Source: Thermodesulfatator indicus DSM 15286
GTDB taxonomy: Bacteria; Desulfobacterota; Thermodesulfobacteria; Thermodesulfobacteriales; Thermodesulfatatoraceae
DNA: 64,000 bases
Assembly: GCF_000217795.1 (NCBI RefSeq)
Contig: NC_015681.1
Span: 1,045,244-1,109,243, forward strand
Direction of reading: 5' to 3'
Part shown: positions 1 to 8,787 of the stretch, piece by piece
Numbering within the stretch: the stretch's first letter is position 1
Layout of the letters: the number at the start of each line of letters is the position of its first letter
Made by a program: the position numbers and the translations under genes
The notes under the pieces: model-generated
The model's input: the letters and a program-made list of their open reading frames with translations, nothing else
Databases searched by the model: none
Told to the model about the DNA's origin: nothing

Positions 1-19
1 TACTAGCCCTCTACCAGCA

Positions 20-114
20 GCCATCAGCCATTGGCCATCGGCCAACTACCATGTAGTCACTGCGAGCCCGTCCGGGCGAAGTAGTCTCGTAAGTAAAGCG
101 TTTACAAAAGTCTC
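20..114 (+). repeat. Dispersed hairpin element, partial copy
   Basis: This is a partial copy of the element found repeatedly in the window. A hairpin with outer arms ACTGC/GTAGT and inner arms GCCC/GGGC is followed by a degenerate right end close to TTTACAAAAGTCTC. The 35 bases before the hairpin are built from short GCCATC/GGCCA-like words, and a similar prefix precedes the copy near 59.8 kb. The element ends directly against the pyrC stop codon. The left terminal repeat is not visible, so this copy is truncated. Confidence 0.7.
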
Positions 115-1389
115 TTAAAGGCGAGAAAATACTATTTTGCCTGAAACGATAGTTATTACCGTCTGGCCCTGCATCTCCCAGCCTAGGAAAGGTGTGTTCT
201 TGCTCTTGGAATGCAGAGCCTTTTCGTCAACCACCCAGCGCTTTTCCGGGTCAAAAACCGTGACATCGGCTACCTCGCCGGGTTTCAACGAGCCCCCTGG
301 CACGCCTAAAATTTTAGCTGGATTACAGGACATAAGTTCTACCAGGCGGGATAAGGAAATAACTTTTTCTCTTACCAGGCGCAAAGCTAGAGGAAGGGCC
401 GTTTCCAGACCAATTAAACCGCAAGCAGCTTTTTCAAATTCACAAAGCTTTTCAAGGGGGCTATGGGGAGCGTGGTCTGTGGCGATCACGTCCAGAGTCC
501 CGTCAGCCAAAGCCTTAATAATGGCCTCGCGGTCAGCCTCGCTTCTCAACGGCGGATTCACTTTGGCGTTGGTCTGATAACCAAAAGTGGCCTCTTCGGT
601 AAGCGAAAAATAATGTGGAGCGGTTTCAGCGGTGACGGGGATTCCCTCTGCTTTAGCGCGCCGAATGATCTCTACCCCTTCTTTGGTTGAGACATGAGCA
701 ATGTGAATAGGCGTTCCCGTAAGCTTGGCCAGCATTGCCTCCCTAAAAATAGCTATGGCCTCACCCTCAGCCGGAATGCCCTTAAGACCTAACTTAGCTG
801 AAGCCAGGCCTTCGTTTACGTGCCCACCTTTTGAAAGGGCTAGTTCTTCAGAATGGGAGATAATTGGTAAATCGAAATTTTTAGCGTATTCCAGGGCAAG
901 GCGCATGAGCCCGGCATCTGAAACGGGATAGCCATCGTCAGATAAAGCCACCGCACCGGCTTCTTTTAGCTCGCCAAATTCAGTTAAGCTCTCTCCCTTT
1001 TGGCCTCTGGTGATACAGGCCACCGGATAAACCCGGGCGAGGCCTGCTTCTTCGGCTTTTTTAAGGATAAAACGCGTAACTTCCGCGTTGTCATTAGGCG
1101 GCTTGGTATTAGGCATACAGGCCACGGCGGTAAAACCACCGGCTACCGCTGCTTTGGTGCCCGTCTCAATGGTTTCTTTCCATTCTTCACCTGGCTCACG
1201 CAAATGGACATGCATGTCTATTAAGCCAGGGCAAACAATTAAACCCCGGCAGTCAATCACGCGGGCGTCTTCCGCGGAAATATTTGGCAAAATGGCTTCA
1301 ATTTTTCCGTCAGAGATCAAAACGTCGGCTATCTGGTCGAGATTTTGAGAAGGGTCTATTACGCGGCCGCCTTTTAATAGAATTTTCAC
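115..1389 (-). CDS. pyrC: Dihydroorotase
   Basis: It cyclises carbamoyl-aspartate to dihydroorotate, the third step of pyrimidine synthesis, in the cytoplasm. The 424-residue protein has the amidohydrolase metal motif with His60 and His62 (DMHVHLREPG). It also has ALSDDGYP, ISHSEE, IHIAHVS and ATDHAPHS, which carry the remaining metal and catalytic residues of the class I family. The start is GTG, overlapping the pyrB stop (GTGA), with a GGAGGT ribosome site inside the end of pyrB, so the two genes should be translationally coupled. The TAA stop abuts a dispersed repeat. Length and motifs are normal. Confidence 0.96.
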   Translation of the reverse strand: MKILLKGGRVIDPSQNLDQIADVLISDGKIEAILPNISAEDARVIDCRGLIVCPGLIDMHVHLREPGEEWKETIETGTKAAVAGGFTAVACMPNTKPPNDNAEVTRFILKKAEEAGLARVYPVACITRGQKGESLTEFGELKEAGAVALSDDGYPVSDAGLMRLALEYAKNFDLPIISHSEELALSKGGHVNEGLASAKLGLKGIPAEGEAIAIFREAMLAKLTGTPIHIAHVSTKEGVEIIRRAKAEGIPVTAETAPHYFSLTEEATFGYQTNAKVNPPLRSEADREAIIKALADGTLDVIATDHAPHSPLEKLCEFEKAACGLIGLETALPLALRLVREKVISLSRLVELMSCNPAKILGVPGGSLKPGEVADVTVFDPEKRWVVDEKALHSKSKNTPFLGWEMQGQTVITIVSGKIVFSRL

Positions 1390-2309
1390 GCTCCACCTCC
1401 AAGAAGGAGCACTAATAGGGCCATGCGTACAGCTACGCCGTTTGTCACCTGTTCAAGGATCACGCTGCGCGGGTCTTTTTCAAGCTCTGGATGAAGTTCA
1501 ACGCCCCAGTTAATGGGCCCTGGATGCATGAGAAGACAATCATCTTTGGCCAGGGCCAGGCGCTCAGCATTTATTCCGAACTGACGGGCGTATTCTCTGA
1601 TGGAAGGAAACAAGGCCCTTCCGTGGCGTTCTTTTTGCACGCGCAGGGCCATAACCACGTCAGCGTCTTTTAAAGCCTCCTCCAGGCGATAACAAACTCT
1701 GGCTCCCAGGGCTTCTCTTTCTGGAGGAAGCATAGTAGCCGGCCCGCTAACATAAACCTCGGCACCCATTTTGCGAAAGGCACAAATCCCCGAATGCGCC
1801 ACCCGGCTGTGGCGAATATCACCGATAATAGCCACTTTAAGGTCTTTTAAAGAGCCTTTCTTTTCGCGCACGGTAAAAAGATCAAGCAAGGCCTGGGTGG
1901 GATGGGCGTTAAAACCATCGCCTGCATTTATAACTTTGGTGTTTACGTTTTCCGCTATGAGATGAGGAGCTCCAGCGTTGGGGTGTCTTATAACGAAAAG
2001 ATCGGCCCCCATAGCCTGGATATTTAGCACGGTGTCTATCAGAGACTCTCCCTTTTCTACACTACTCATGCGGGCGGTAAAATTGAATACATCGGCTGAA
2101 AGGACCTTGGCAGCCTTTTCAAAAGAAAGACGGGTGCGCGTGCTCGGCTCAAAAAAAAGATGGGCTACGAGCTTTCCTCTGAGTGTGGGAACCTTGGGGA
2201 TAGGTCGAGATAAAATTTCTTTTAAGGCTTCGGCAGTATCTAGAATAAAAATAATTTCTTCAGGCGCAAGAGAAGCGATGTCGAGTATGTGTTTTTTTGA
2301 GAAGTCCAT
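1386..2309 (-). CDS. pyrB: Aspartate carbamoyltransferase catalytic subunit
   Basis: It joins carbamoyl phosphate and aspartate in the committed step of pyrimidine synthesis. The carbamoyl-phosphate loop FFEPSTRTRLSFE, the HPTQALLDLFT segment and HPGPINWGVE are all present. The frame opens upstream at a TTG (2342), but the ATG at 2309 gives 307 residues beginning MDFSKKHILDIASL, the usual family N-terminus, and follows an AGGGG site, so I place the start there. It sits between ferritin and pyrC on the same strand and overlaps pyrC by 3 bases. No regulatory subunit gene (pyrI) is seen nearby. Confidence 0.95.
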   Translation of the reverse strand: MDFSKKHILDIASLAPEEIIFILDTAEALKEILSRPIPKVPTLRGKLVAHLFFEPSTRTRLSFEKAAKVLSADVFNFTARMSSVEKGESLIDTVLNIQAMGADLFVIRHPNAGAPHLIAENVNTKVINAGDGFNAHPTQALLDLFTVREKKGSLKDLKVAIIGDIRHSRVAHSGICAFRKMGAEVYVSGPATMLPPEREALGARVCYRLEEALKDADVVMALRVQKERHGRALFPSIREYARQFGINAERLALAKDDCLLMHPGPINWGVELHPELEKDPRSVILEQVTNGVAVRMALLVLLLGGGA

Positions 2310-2364
2310 AATAAAGCCCCTGGCTCGGAAAAGGGATACCAAAATACCAGGGGCTGGTCAAGCT

Positions 2365-2886
2365 TTACTGTACTTCTTGGGTGAGGCCCGTAAAATCTAT
2401 GTTACGGCTGGCAAGTTCACGGTCAATCATAAAAAGGGCCTCTGGTGAGTCTTTGACCAGGCGCATCTGCGCCACTATACTTCCAAAAGAGTCCTCCTCT
2501 TCTACCTGTTCGGTAATGAACCACTGGAGAAAAATCTGCGAAGCGTGATCTTTTTCCTGCTGGGCAAGCTCCATCAGATTATTAATACGACGGGTGACTT
2601 CTTTTTCATGGTTTAAGGCATATTCCATAACCGCCAACGGCGATTCCCATTCCGTAGGGGGTTTATCAATAGCTTCAAGATCAACTTTTCCACCGCGTTC
2701 GTTGATAAAGTTATAAAATTTCATAGCGTGCATGGTTTCTTCCACGGCCTGGGCCTTCATCCACTTAGAAAACCCGGGTAAGTTAAGGCTATCAAAATAA
2801 GCGGCCATGGAGAGATAAAGATAGGCCGAATAAAGCTCCCATTTTATCTGCTCGTTAAAGGCTTTTTCCATCTTTTCTGTAAACAT
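2365..2886 (-). CDS. ftnA: Bacterial non-haem ferritin
   Basis: This is an iron-storage protein that oxidises Fe(II) and stores it as a mineral in a 24-subunit shell. Starting at the ATG at 2886 (behind AAAGGAGGGG) it is 173 residues, and the ferroxidase ligands fall at the standard positions Glu17, Glu50, His53 and Glu94. The C-terminal half carries the acidic EQVEEE segment of the additional iron site. A longer frame to 2922 adds 12 residues without support. It lies 22 bases after argD and about 55 bases before pyrB, so it appears to be embedded in an amino-acid/pyrimidine transcript. Confidence 0.93.
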   Translation of the reverse strand: MFTEKMEKAFNEQIKWELYSAYLYLSMAAYFDSLNLPGFSKWMKAQAVEETMHAMKFYNFINERGGKVDLEAIDKPPTEWESPLAVMEYALNHEKEVTRRINNLMELAQQEKDHASQIFLQWFITEQVEEEDSFGSIVAQMRLVKDSPEALFMIDRELASRNIDFTGLTQEVQ

Positions 2887-2908
2887 AACCCCTCCTTTAA
2901 TTTTGTTT

Positions 2909-4108
2909 TTATTCGCTAGCAATTTTAGCTAGGGCTTCATCTAAAGCTTCGCCTAGGGCGTCTATTTCACGATAAGCAATGATAAGAGGTGGTGTAAAGC
3001 GCAAAACTCGGTCTTTTATTACGGTTATTAAAATGCGTTTTTCGTAAAATAGATATTCCCCAACTGGTGTGGCTGAAACTTTAAGTTCCATAGCCTGCAT
3101 AAGACCCTGTCCTCTAACTTCAGCTACTAAGTCGCCATAATTATCGGCCAGGTTTAAAAGTTTTTGACGCAAAGCCTTACCTTTTAAAACCACTTCTTCT
3201 AAAAATCCCTCTTCTAAAATTTTGTTAAGAACCACCAGCGCTGCCGCGCAACTTACAGGATTACCGCCAAAGGTAGAGGCATGGGTGCCTGGTTCTAGAG
3301 CCGCCATAACTTCTTCCGTAGCCAAAAGAGCGCCAAGAGGCATACCACCGGCTAGACCTTTGGCCAAACACATGACATCAGGTGTTACCCCGGTCCATTC
3401 GTAGGCAAAGAGTTTTCCGGTACGACCTATGCCAGTCTGAATCTCATCAAAAATCAATAAAGCATTGTATTTATCGGCCAATTCACGGGCAGCTTTTATG
3501 AATTCATCGCTAAGAGGGATAACTCCGCCTTCGCCAATAATTGGTTCAAAAATAATAGCACAGGTTTTCTCGGAAATCGCTTCTTCAAGGGCTTTGATGT
3601 CGTTTGGTAGCACGTGGCGAAAACCTGGCACCAGAGGTTTAAAGCCTTCCCAGTAAACCGGCTGCCCGGTGGCGGAAAGAGCCCCAAAAGTACGGCCGTG
3701 AAAAGAATTTTCAAGGGCTATGATTTCGTGTTTCTCCGGGCCAAAATTTTTCCAGGCATAACGTCTGGCAAGCTTCAAAGCGGCTTCTACTACTTCGGCG
3801 CCGCTATTGGCAAAAAAGACCCTATCGGCAAAAGAGTGCTCGCAAAGAATTTGGGCAAGTTTGGCTTGAGGTTCTGTCCAGTAAAGATTAGACACGTGGA
3901 TTAGCTTTTGGGCTTGCTCACAGATGGCTTTAGAAACTTCTGGATGGGCGTGCCCCAGCGCACAAACCGCTATGCCGGCACAAAAGTCTAAATATTCATT
4001 TCCCTCTTCATCGTAGAGGCGAGAGCCTTTTCCTTTAACAAAAGCTACGGGAAAACGTTTGTAATTTTTAGCCAAATATATTTCTCCCAAATCTTTTATA
4101 TAACCCAT
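2909..4108 (-). CDS. argD: Acetylornithine aminotransferase
   Basis: This PLP enzyme of arginine synthesis converts N-acetylglutamate semialdehyde to acetylornithine and may also serve lysine synthesis. The 399-residue class III aminotransferase shows the PLP-pocket segment LIFDEIQTGIGRTGK and the Schiff-base lysine in MCLAKGLAGGMPLGA. The substrate-side motif GNPVSCAAA is also present. The start ATG follows a strong GGGAGG site. It is the first gene of a minus-strand run argD-ftnA-pyrB-pyrC and is divergent from the cold-shock gene. Ornithine or gamma-aminobutyrate aminotransferase are alternatives, but the length and N-terminus fit ArgD best. Confidence 0.9.
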   Translation of the reverse strand: MGYIKDLGEIYLAKNYKRFPVAFVKGKGSRLYDEEGNEYLDFCAGIAVCALGHAHPEVSKAICEQAQKLIHVSNLYWTEPQAKLAQILCEHSFADRVFFANSGAEVVEAALKLARRYAWKNFGPEKHEIIALENSFHGRTFGALSATGQPVYWEGFKPLVPGFRHVLPNDIKALEEAISEKTCAIIFEPIIGEGGVIPLSDEFIKAARELADKYNALLIFDEIQTGIGRTGKLFAYEWTGVTPDVMCLAKGLAGGMPLGALLATEEVMAALEPGTHASTFGGNPVSCAAALVVLNKILEEGFLEEVVLKGKALRQKLLNLADNYGDLVAEVRGQGLMQAMELKVSATPVGEYLFYEKRILITVIKDRVLRFTPPLIIAYREIDALGEALDEALAKIASE

Positions 4109-4211
4109 TTTAACCTCCCAGTTTGTTTTTTGCCTGTCCCTAATTTTGACAAAATTTTTTTATATTAAGAAATACTTTTACAAAAAATTTGAAAATTATT
4201 TTATTTTTTTC

Positions 4212-4270
4212 TTTACTTTTGTTTTAGCATAAGTATAATGCCTTAATTAAGTATTAAATTATTTAGGAGG
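4212..4270 (+). promoter_or_regulatory. Promoter and ribosome site of the cold-shock gene
   Basis: A -35-like TTTACT (4212-4217) and a perfect TATAAT (4234-4239) are separated by 16 bases. A full AGGAGG lies at 4265-4270, 11 bases before the csp ATG. The rest of the 173-base divergent region shared with argD is AT-rich. It holds one GCCTGTCCC word at 4132-4140 directly before a TTGACA at 4146-4151 that lacks a suitably spaced -10. Confidence 0.6.
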
Positions 4271-4281
4271 ATTTTAGTAAC

Positions 4282-4488
4282 ATGGTTAAAGGCAAGGTAA
4301 AATGGTTTGATGAAAAGAAGGGCTATGGTTTTATTTCTAGAGACGATGGTGGAGATGTTTTTGTTCACTTTTCCGCCATCCAGATGAACGGTTTTAAGAC
4401 CCTCCAGGAAGGCCAAACGGTTGAATTTGAAATCACCCAAGGCCCCAAAGGGGAACAGGCTGCCAACGTTACCGTTGTAGAAGAATAA
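4282..4488 (+). CDS. csp: Cold-shock domain protein
   Basis: This is a 68-residue single-stranded RNA/DNA binding protein, one OB-fold of the CspA family, acting as an RNA chaperone in the cytoplasm. Both nucleic-acid motifs are intact: RNP1 as KGYGFI and RNP2 as VFVHF. The N-terminus [16 protein letters not shown] is typical. It is monocistronic, with its own promoter and a strong terminator 25 bases after the stop. I cannot tell from sequence which csp paralogue it is. Confidence 0.96.
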   Translation: MVKGKVKWFDEKKGYGFISRDDGGDVFVHFSAIQMNGFKTLQEGQTVEFEITQGPKGEQAANVTVVEE

Positions 4489-4512
4489 TTCATCTTCAAA
4501 GACGACTAAACA

Positions 4513-4537
4513 AGGCCCCGAACGGGGCCTTTTTTAT
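4513..4537 (+). terminator. Rho-independent terminator of csp
   Basis: An 8-bp GC-rich stem AGGCCCCG/CGGGGCCT with an AA loop (4513-4530) is followed by a run of T. It overlaps the stop codon of the convergent kdsB gene. Confidence 0.9.
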
Positions 4538-5268
4538 TTGGCCAACAACTCTTCTATCTTTTTTAAATCCTCTGGTGTATCAACCTCCGGGCATTCATAT
4601 TTGGTAACGGAAACGGCTATGGGATAGCCATGTTCTAGAGCGCGTAATTGTTCCAGTTTTTCAGCCTGTTCAAGCTCACCTGGGCTCAAGCGCACAAAGG
4701 TGTCAAGAAATTCTTTACGGTAGGCATAAAGGCCTATGTGACGCAGGTAAGTAGGGCTTGGACCTGGTGGACGATAAAAAGGTATCAAGGAACGTGAAAA
4801 ATAAATGGCCTGTCCCTCTTTATTAAGCACTACTTTGACCCGATTGGGATCGTGCTTATCTTCCTCGCGTTCAATGGGCACCGCCACCGTAGCCATAGGC
4901 AGATCTGCATTTAAGAGAAGTGGCTTTACCAGTTCTTCAATAACCGCTGGTTCAAGGAGGGGCTGGTCAGCCTGAATATTTACTACAATGTCATCTGGTG
5001 CAAGGCGGAGGATTTCTGCGGCCTCGGCAATTCGTTCGGTTCCACAGGTATGTTCTTTACTGGTAAGCAAGGCTTCACCCTCTATTTCTTCTACGACCTT
5101 TTTTATTCGTTCATCGTCCGTGGCTACTACCACTTTTTCTAAAACTGAGCTTAATCTTGCCCTTTCATAAACATGAACAATCATCGGACGCCCTGCTATT
5201 AAAGCTAGAGGTTTTCCCGGAAGTCTAGTCGAACCGTACCTTGCTGGAATAAAACCATAAATTTTCAT
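4534..5268 (-). CDS. kdsB: 3-deoxy-manno-octulosonate cytidylyltransferase
   Basis: It activates Kdo as CMP-Kdo for the inner core of lipopolysaccharide. The 244-residue protein opens with the nucleotidyltransferase loop IPARYGSTRLPGKPL. It also has VVNIQADQPLLEP, the metal/nucleotide site, and the family segment YLRHIGLYAYRKEFL. The ATG follows GGAGG. It is a single gene between csp and a divergent cupin gene, and shows that the organism makes an outer membrane with Kdo. Confidence 0.95.
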   Translation of the reverse strand: MKIYGFIPARYGSTRLPGKPLALIAGRPMIVHVYERARLSSVLEKVVVATDDERIKKVVEEIEGEALLTSKEHTCGTERIAEAAEILRLAPDDIVVNIQADQPLLEPAVIEELVKPLLLNADLPMATVAVPIEREEDKHDPNRVKVVLNKEGQAIYFSRSLIPFYRPPGPSPTYLRHIGLYAYRKEFLDTFVRLSPGELEQAEKLEQLRALEHGYPIAVSVTKYECPEVDTPEDLKKIEELLAK

Positions 5269-5336
5269 ATTTCCTCCATTGTTAAAATTATATTTCCTTT
5301 TATATACTTCGTTTATAACCCAAAAAGGAGGGAATT

Positions 5337-5678
5337 ATGATTTATTTTTTCCCAGGAAAAGAAGTAAAGTTTGAAAATCATCCCAAGTTTAGCGGGGTAA
5401 AGTGGTTCCCTATGATAGACAAAAATAAAACCGATCGCGTAAGCGTTTGTTATCTTCTCATTGAACCAGGAGTGGAAATTCCCGTTCACATCCATGATCC
5501 AGAGATAGATTCTATCCTTGTGCTTGAAGGCGAAGCTGAAATCTACATGAACGGCGGCTGGCATAAGGTAGAAGCTGGCGATTATTTATTCGTGCCCGCC
5601 AAAGAAGAACACGGCGTAAAAAATATTGGTAAAACGCCTCTTAAGCTCTTTATTGTTCATTCGCCACCGTTATATTAA
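5337..5678 (+). CDS. Small cupin-domain protein
   Basis: This is a 113-residue single-domain cupin. Motif 1 is PVHIHDPEIDSILVLEGEAE, with the two metal-binding His and the Glu, and motif 2 is GDYLFVPAKEEHGVKN with the second His. The substrate is not recognisable; such proteins are often sugar or small-acid binding or isomerising proteins. It has an AAGGAGGG ribosome site and lies 18 bases before hisI, so it is probably cotranscribed with hisI-hisG. A role in histidine synthesis is not supported beyond position. Confidence 0.8.
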   Translation: MIYFFPGKEVKFENHPKFSGVKWFPMIDKNKTDRVSVCYLLIEPGVEIPVHIHDPEIDSILVLEGEAEIYMNGGWHKVEAGDYLFVPAKEEHGVKNIGKTPLKLFIVHSPPLY

Positions 5679-5699
5679 AGGCTCTTACGAGGAGGTATG

Positions 5700-6083
5700 A
5701 TGATTAAACCTGATTTTGAAAAAACTGGTGGACTGGTGCCGGTTATTGCCCAGGATTATAAAACCGGCGACGTGCTTATGCTGGCTTATATGAACGAAGA
5801 AGCCTGGAAGAAGACTTTAGAAACTGGAAAAGTCCACTATTACAGCCGGAGCCGTAATAAAATATGGTTAAAAGGTGAATCTTCCGGTCACGTGCAGTTA
5901 GTAAAAGAAATTTTTCTTGACTGTGATCTTGATACAGTTTTGATAAAAGTTGACCAATTAGGTGGGGCGGCCTGCCACAAAGGTTATCGTTCCTGTTTTT
6001 ATCGCCGATTAGATGGTAATGAGTTAAAAATTGTTGGCGAAAAAATATTTGATCCCGAGGTGGTCTATGGAAAAAAAGCTTAA
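5700..6083 (+). CDS. hisI: Phosphoribosyl-AMP cyclohydrolase
   Basis: It opens the purine ring of phosphoribosyl-AMP, the third step of histidine synthesis. This is a stand-alone cyclohydrolase of about 127 residues without the HisE domain. The zinc and magnesium site is visible as [11 protein letters not shown] and [13 protein letters not shown]. Two consecutive ATGs are possible. AGGAGG at 5690-5695 leaves only one base before the first (5697) and four before the second (5700), so I prefer the second. Its 3' end overlaps hisG by 17 bases. Confidence 0.93.
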   Translation: MIKPDFEKTGGLVPVIAQDYKTGDVLMLAYMNEEAWKKTLETGKVHYYSRSRNKIWLKGESSGHVQLVKEIFLDCDLDTVLIKVDQLGGAACHKGYRSCFYRRLDGNELKIVGEKIFDPEVVYGKKA

Positions 6084-6942
6084 ACTTGGAATTCCAAAGG
6101 GAAGTCTTGAGAAGGCTACTATGGAACTATTTGAAAAATCTGGCTGGCGTATAAATGTTCACCACCGGAATTATTTTCCAGACATTGATGACCCGGAGAT
6201 AGAATGTGCCATTTGCCGCGCGCAGGAAATGAGCCGTTATGTAGAACAGGGCATTCTTGATTGCGGCATAACCGGAAAAGACTGGATTCTTGAAAATAAC
6301 TCTGATGTTCATACTATAACCGAACTAATCTATTCCAAAGTTAGCAAAAGGCCGGCTCGTTGGGTTTTGGCGGTCCCAGCTGATTCTAACATTAAAAGGC
6401 TAGAAGATTTAGAAGGTAAAAAAATTGCCACCGAGCTAGTTAATTTCACCAAGCGTTATTTTGCCGAAAGAGGCATAAACGTAACGGTTGAATTTTCCTG
6501 GGGAGCCACAGAGGCCAAAGTGGTCCAAGGGCTTGCCGATGCCATCGTAGAGGTTACGGAAACCGGAAGTACCATAAGGGCTCACGGACTAAAGATTATT
6601 CACGAACTCATGCAGAGTACGCCGCAGTTCATTGCTAATCACGAATCCTGGAATGACCCTTGGAAAAGAAAAAAAATGGAACAACTGGCTATTATGTTGA
6701 AAGGGGCCTTACGCGCCCATAAACTAGTAGGGCTCAAAATGAACGTAGCTAGAGAAAATCTGGATAAAATAGTGGAAATACTGCCAAGCTTAAATGCTCC
6801 TACCATTTCGCCGCTTTACCAGAGTGACTGGTTTGCCGTGGAAACTGTGGTCTCTGAAGATGTAGTAAGAGAGCTTATTCCCAAACTCCTTGAAGCCGGG
6901 GCTCAGGGAATAATTGAATACGCCTTAAACAAGGTAATTTAA
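6067..6942 (+). CDS. hisG: ATP phosphoribosyltransferase, long form
   Basis: It is the first enzyme of histidine synthesis. With the start at ATG 6067 (behind GAGGTGG) it has 291 residues and begins [16 protein letters not shown] longer frame from 6031 reads inside hisI and is rejected. The length and the C-terminal ACT-like region indicate the long HisG form, which is feedback-inhibited by histidine and does not need HisZ. The PRPP-binding segment is [18 protein letters not shown]. The stop codon lies in sequence that belongs to the dispersed repeat (TTTAAGACTGCTT). Confidence 0.93.
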   Translation: MEKKLKLGIPKGSLEKATMELFEKSGWRINVHHRNYFPDIDDPEIECAICRAQEMSRYVEQGILDCGITGKDWILENNSDVHTITELIYSKVSKRPARWVLAVPADSNIKRLEDLEGKKIATELVNFTKRYFAERGINVTVEFSWGATEAKVVQGLADAIVEVTETGSTIRAHGLKIIHELMQSTPQFIANHESWNDPWKRKKMEQLAIMLKGALRAHKLVGLKMNVARENLDKIVEILPSLNAPTISPLYQSDWFAVETVVSEDVVRELIPKLLEAGAQGIIEYALNKVI

Positions 6943-7192
6943 GACTGCTTTGTCGCGCTTACACGCTCCTCGCAGTGATAAATTGGAATAGTCACTGCGA
7001 GCCCGTGTGGATAAAGCAGTCTTAAATGAGACCTTTGCAAAATTAAGGAAAATATAGATTGATCGCCACAGCGCTTAGTGCTTCGCGACAGAGATTGCTT
7101 CGGCTGCTAACGCAGCCTCGCAATGACTATCTCACGGTGTCACTGCGAGACCGTGTGGGAAAGCAGTCTTAAATAAAACATTGTAAAAGTCT
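6940..7192. repeat. Dispersed hairpin element, one full copy plus a fragment
   Basis: The stretch 6940-7025 is an inverted-repeat fragment: AAGACTGCTTTG at its left, ACTGCGAGCCCG and AAGCAGTCTT at its right. The stretch 7028-7192 is a more complete copy. It starts with GAGACCTTTGCAAAAT, then an ATTGC...GCAAT hairpin, then an ACTGC...GCAGT hairpin, and ends in the degenerate TTGTAAAAGTCT. The hisG stop codon is inside the left edge, and the ribosome site of the next gene begins at the right edge. No coding capacity is seen. Confidence 0.75.
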
Positions 7193-7205
7193 AAAGGATT
7201 AAAAT

Positions 7206-7976
7206 ATGCGTTTTAAAAAATTACTTTTGTTCGTTTTTTTATTGGGAATGGCGGCCTGCCAGAGTGTGGAGCCACCGCCCAGTTTTTATCAAGAAAAGTC
7301 CAATGTTCACCTTGAAAGAGCCTATATCTACTATCACGAAGGCCGCCTGGCTGAAGCCTTAAAAGAGGCTTTTCTGGCCAAAGATATTAACCCTAAGGAC
7401 CATAACATCTATAACCTGATCGGCCTAATTTACATGGACAAAGGCCAATATAACGAAGCCGAAAAATACTTCAAAAAAGCTTTGGAAATAGCCCCGGATT
7501 CACCTGAAATTCTTAATAATTTAGGTTCACTCTATCTACTTAAAAACGAAATAAAAAAAGCTATTTCTTGCTTTGAAAAGGCCTTAAAAGACCCCTTTTA
7601 TCCTAAACCCTTTATTGCTTACACAAACCTGGCCTGGGCTTACTACAAACTGGGAGACAAAGATAAGGCTATTTATTACTTAGATAAAGCCCTCAACTAC
7701 AACCCCAGGTATTCGGTGGCCTACTTTTATAGAGGTTTAATAGCCCTGGAAGAAGGGATACTTGATAAAGCTCAGCTTGATTTTCGCCGTGCCATAAGAT
7801 TTAACCGTCAGGACATGGCCTCCCGTTATTATCTGGGTATAGTTTATTTTCGTTTGAACCAGATAGAAAAAGCAAAAAAGGTATGGCGTTCAATTATAGA
7901 GCTAGCCCCAGAGTCCCGCTGGGCCTTAAAGGCTGAAGAAAAACTCATGACTTTAGAAGAACTAGAAGGTTCTTAA
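7206..7976 (+). CDS. TPR-repeat lipoprotein, PilF/PilW-like
   Basis: This 256-residue protein starts with a short hydrophobic signal and a lipobox-like GMAAC (Cys18), so it is probably an outer-membrane lipoprotein. After it come about five to six tetratricopeptide repeats, for example AYIYYHEGRLAEALKEAFLA and GLIYMDKGQYNEAEKYFKKA. The layout matches the type IV pilus pilotin PilF/PilW, but no pilus genes are adjacent, so that assignment is tentative. The start has a weak AAAGGA site lying at the edge of the upstream repeat. Its TAA touches the stop of the convergent DUF2905 gene with no bases between. Confidence 0.8.
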   Translation: MRFKKLLLFVFLLGMAACQSVEPPPSFYQEKSNVHLERAYIYYHEGRLAEALKEAFLAKDINPKDHNIYNLIGLIYMDKGQYNEAEKYFKKALEIAPDSPEILNNLGSLYLLKNEIKKAISCFEKALKDPFYPKPFIAYTNLAWAYYKLGDKDKAIYYLDKALNYNPRYSVAYFYRGLIALEEGILDKAQLDFRRAIRFNRQDMASRYYLGIVYFRLNQIEKAKKVWRSIIELAPESRWALKAEEKLMTLEELEGS

Positions 7977-8201
7977 CTACTTACGAAATATTAACGAAAA
8001 AATAAGAGTTAAAAGAATACTTAAAAGAATACATGTCCCCAGCGGAAAATAAAAAGTAAAGTTATCTCGCTTTATTAGTATGTCTCCAGGAAGTTTACCT
8101 AAAAACGGTATTTTGCTACCAAGAATCATTATCCCGCCGACAAAAACCATAAAAAGGCCAACCAGTATGATAATCTTCCCTAAGTCTTCAAAGGGATTCA
8201 T
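7977..8201 (-). CDS. DUF2905 small membrane protein
   Basis: This 74-residue protein has two predicted membrane helices flanking the conserved loop GKLPGDILIKRDNFTFYFP, which is the DUF2905 signature. Function is unknown. It has a good AAGGAGGG site. It overlaps the 3' end of queH by 14 bases, so it is the second gene of a two-gene unit. Confidence 0.88.
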   Translation of the reverse strand: MNPFEDLGKIIILVGLFMVFVGGIMILGSKIPFLGKLPGDILIKRDNFTFYFPLGTCILLSILLTLIFSLIFRK

Positions 8202-8775
8202 TTTTGGCCCTCCTTAATCTTCGGCGTAATTTTTTATTGTAGCGTTCCTCTTCACTAAATATACAACCACAATAAGGCTGGCGGTAGATATCAAGTATTT
8301 TAGCTTCTTCCTGACCCTCTTCCCAGCCGATTCTAAAATCCTTATATAAAAAGGGAACTTTGTAACGAAAAGCAAGGTCTTCGGCTATATCTTTTATGAG
8401 GCTATGAGCTTGATAGCGACTATAAAGTAGGGTGGTGGTAAAGGCTTCAGCTTTTTCTTCCAAAGCCTTTTTTACTGTTTGTTCAAGCCTTATTAAATAA
8501 CAAATCTCACATCGTTTATCTTCCCGGTAAGTAATGGCTCTTAAAAAATTTCTCAAGCCGTATTCGGTATCGTAAATTACAGGTAAATTTTTTATTTCTG
8601 CTACTTGCCTTAAAGCCCGAATCCTTCTGCGAAATTCCTGATAAGGGTGTATATTAGGGTTAAAAAAATAACCGGTTACTTCAAAACCCTCTTTATAAAG
8701 AACTTTTAAAGGATAAAGGGCACAAGGGCCACAACAAATATGGAGTAAAATTTTTGATTTTTTCATTTTCATCAT
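8188..8775 (-). CDS. queH: Epoxyqueuosine reductase QueH
   Basis: It catalyses the last step of queuosine tRNA modification, reducing epoxyqueuosine by an iron-sulfur mechanism unrelated to QueG. The cysteines are in place: LHICCGPC near the N-terminus, RCEICY in the middle and PYCGC near the C-terminus. The open frame extends to 8880, but that extension is encoded by a dispersed repeat. I place the start at one of three ATGs at 8764-8775 (MMKMKKSKILLH). The queF gene for the same pathway is at 22.4 kb. Confidence 0.9.
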   Translation of the reverse strand: MMKMKKSKILLHICCGPCALYPLKVLYKEGFEVTGYFFNPNIHPYQEFRRRIRALRQVAEIKNLPVIYDTEYGLRNFLRAITYREDKRCEICYLIRLEQTVKKALEEKAEAFTTTLLYSRYQAHSLIKDIAEDLAFRYKVPFLYKDFRIGWEEGQEEAKILDIYRQPYCGCIFSEEERYNKKLRRRLRRAKNESL

Positions 8776-8787
8776 GTTTGTGAACAA

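Noticed and set aside
137-1348. Several plus-strand open frames across pyrC
   Set aside because: They are antisense shadows of a well-supported dihydroorotase gene and have no ribosome sites or recognisable domains.
4146-4151. TTGACA as a second promoter for csp
   Set aside because: No -10 lies at 16-18 bases; the TATAAT at 4234 pairs better with TTTACT at 4212.
6940-7192. Repeats as a CRISPR array
   Set aside because: Copies are scattered over the window with irregular spacing, vary in length and orientation, and no cas genes are present.
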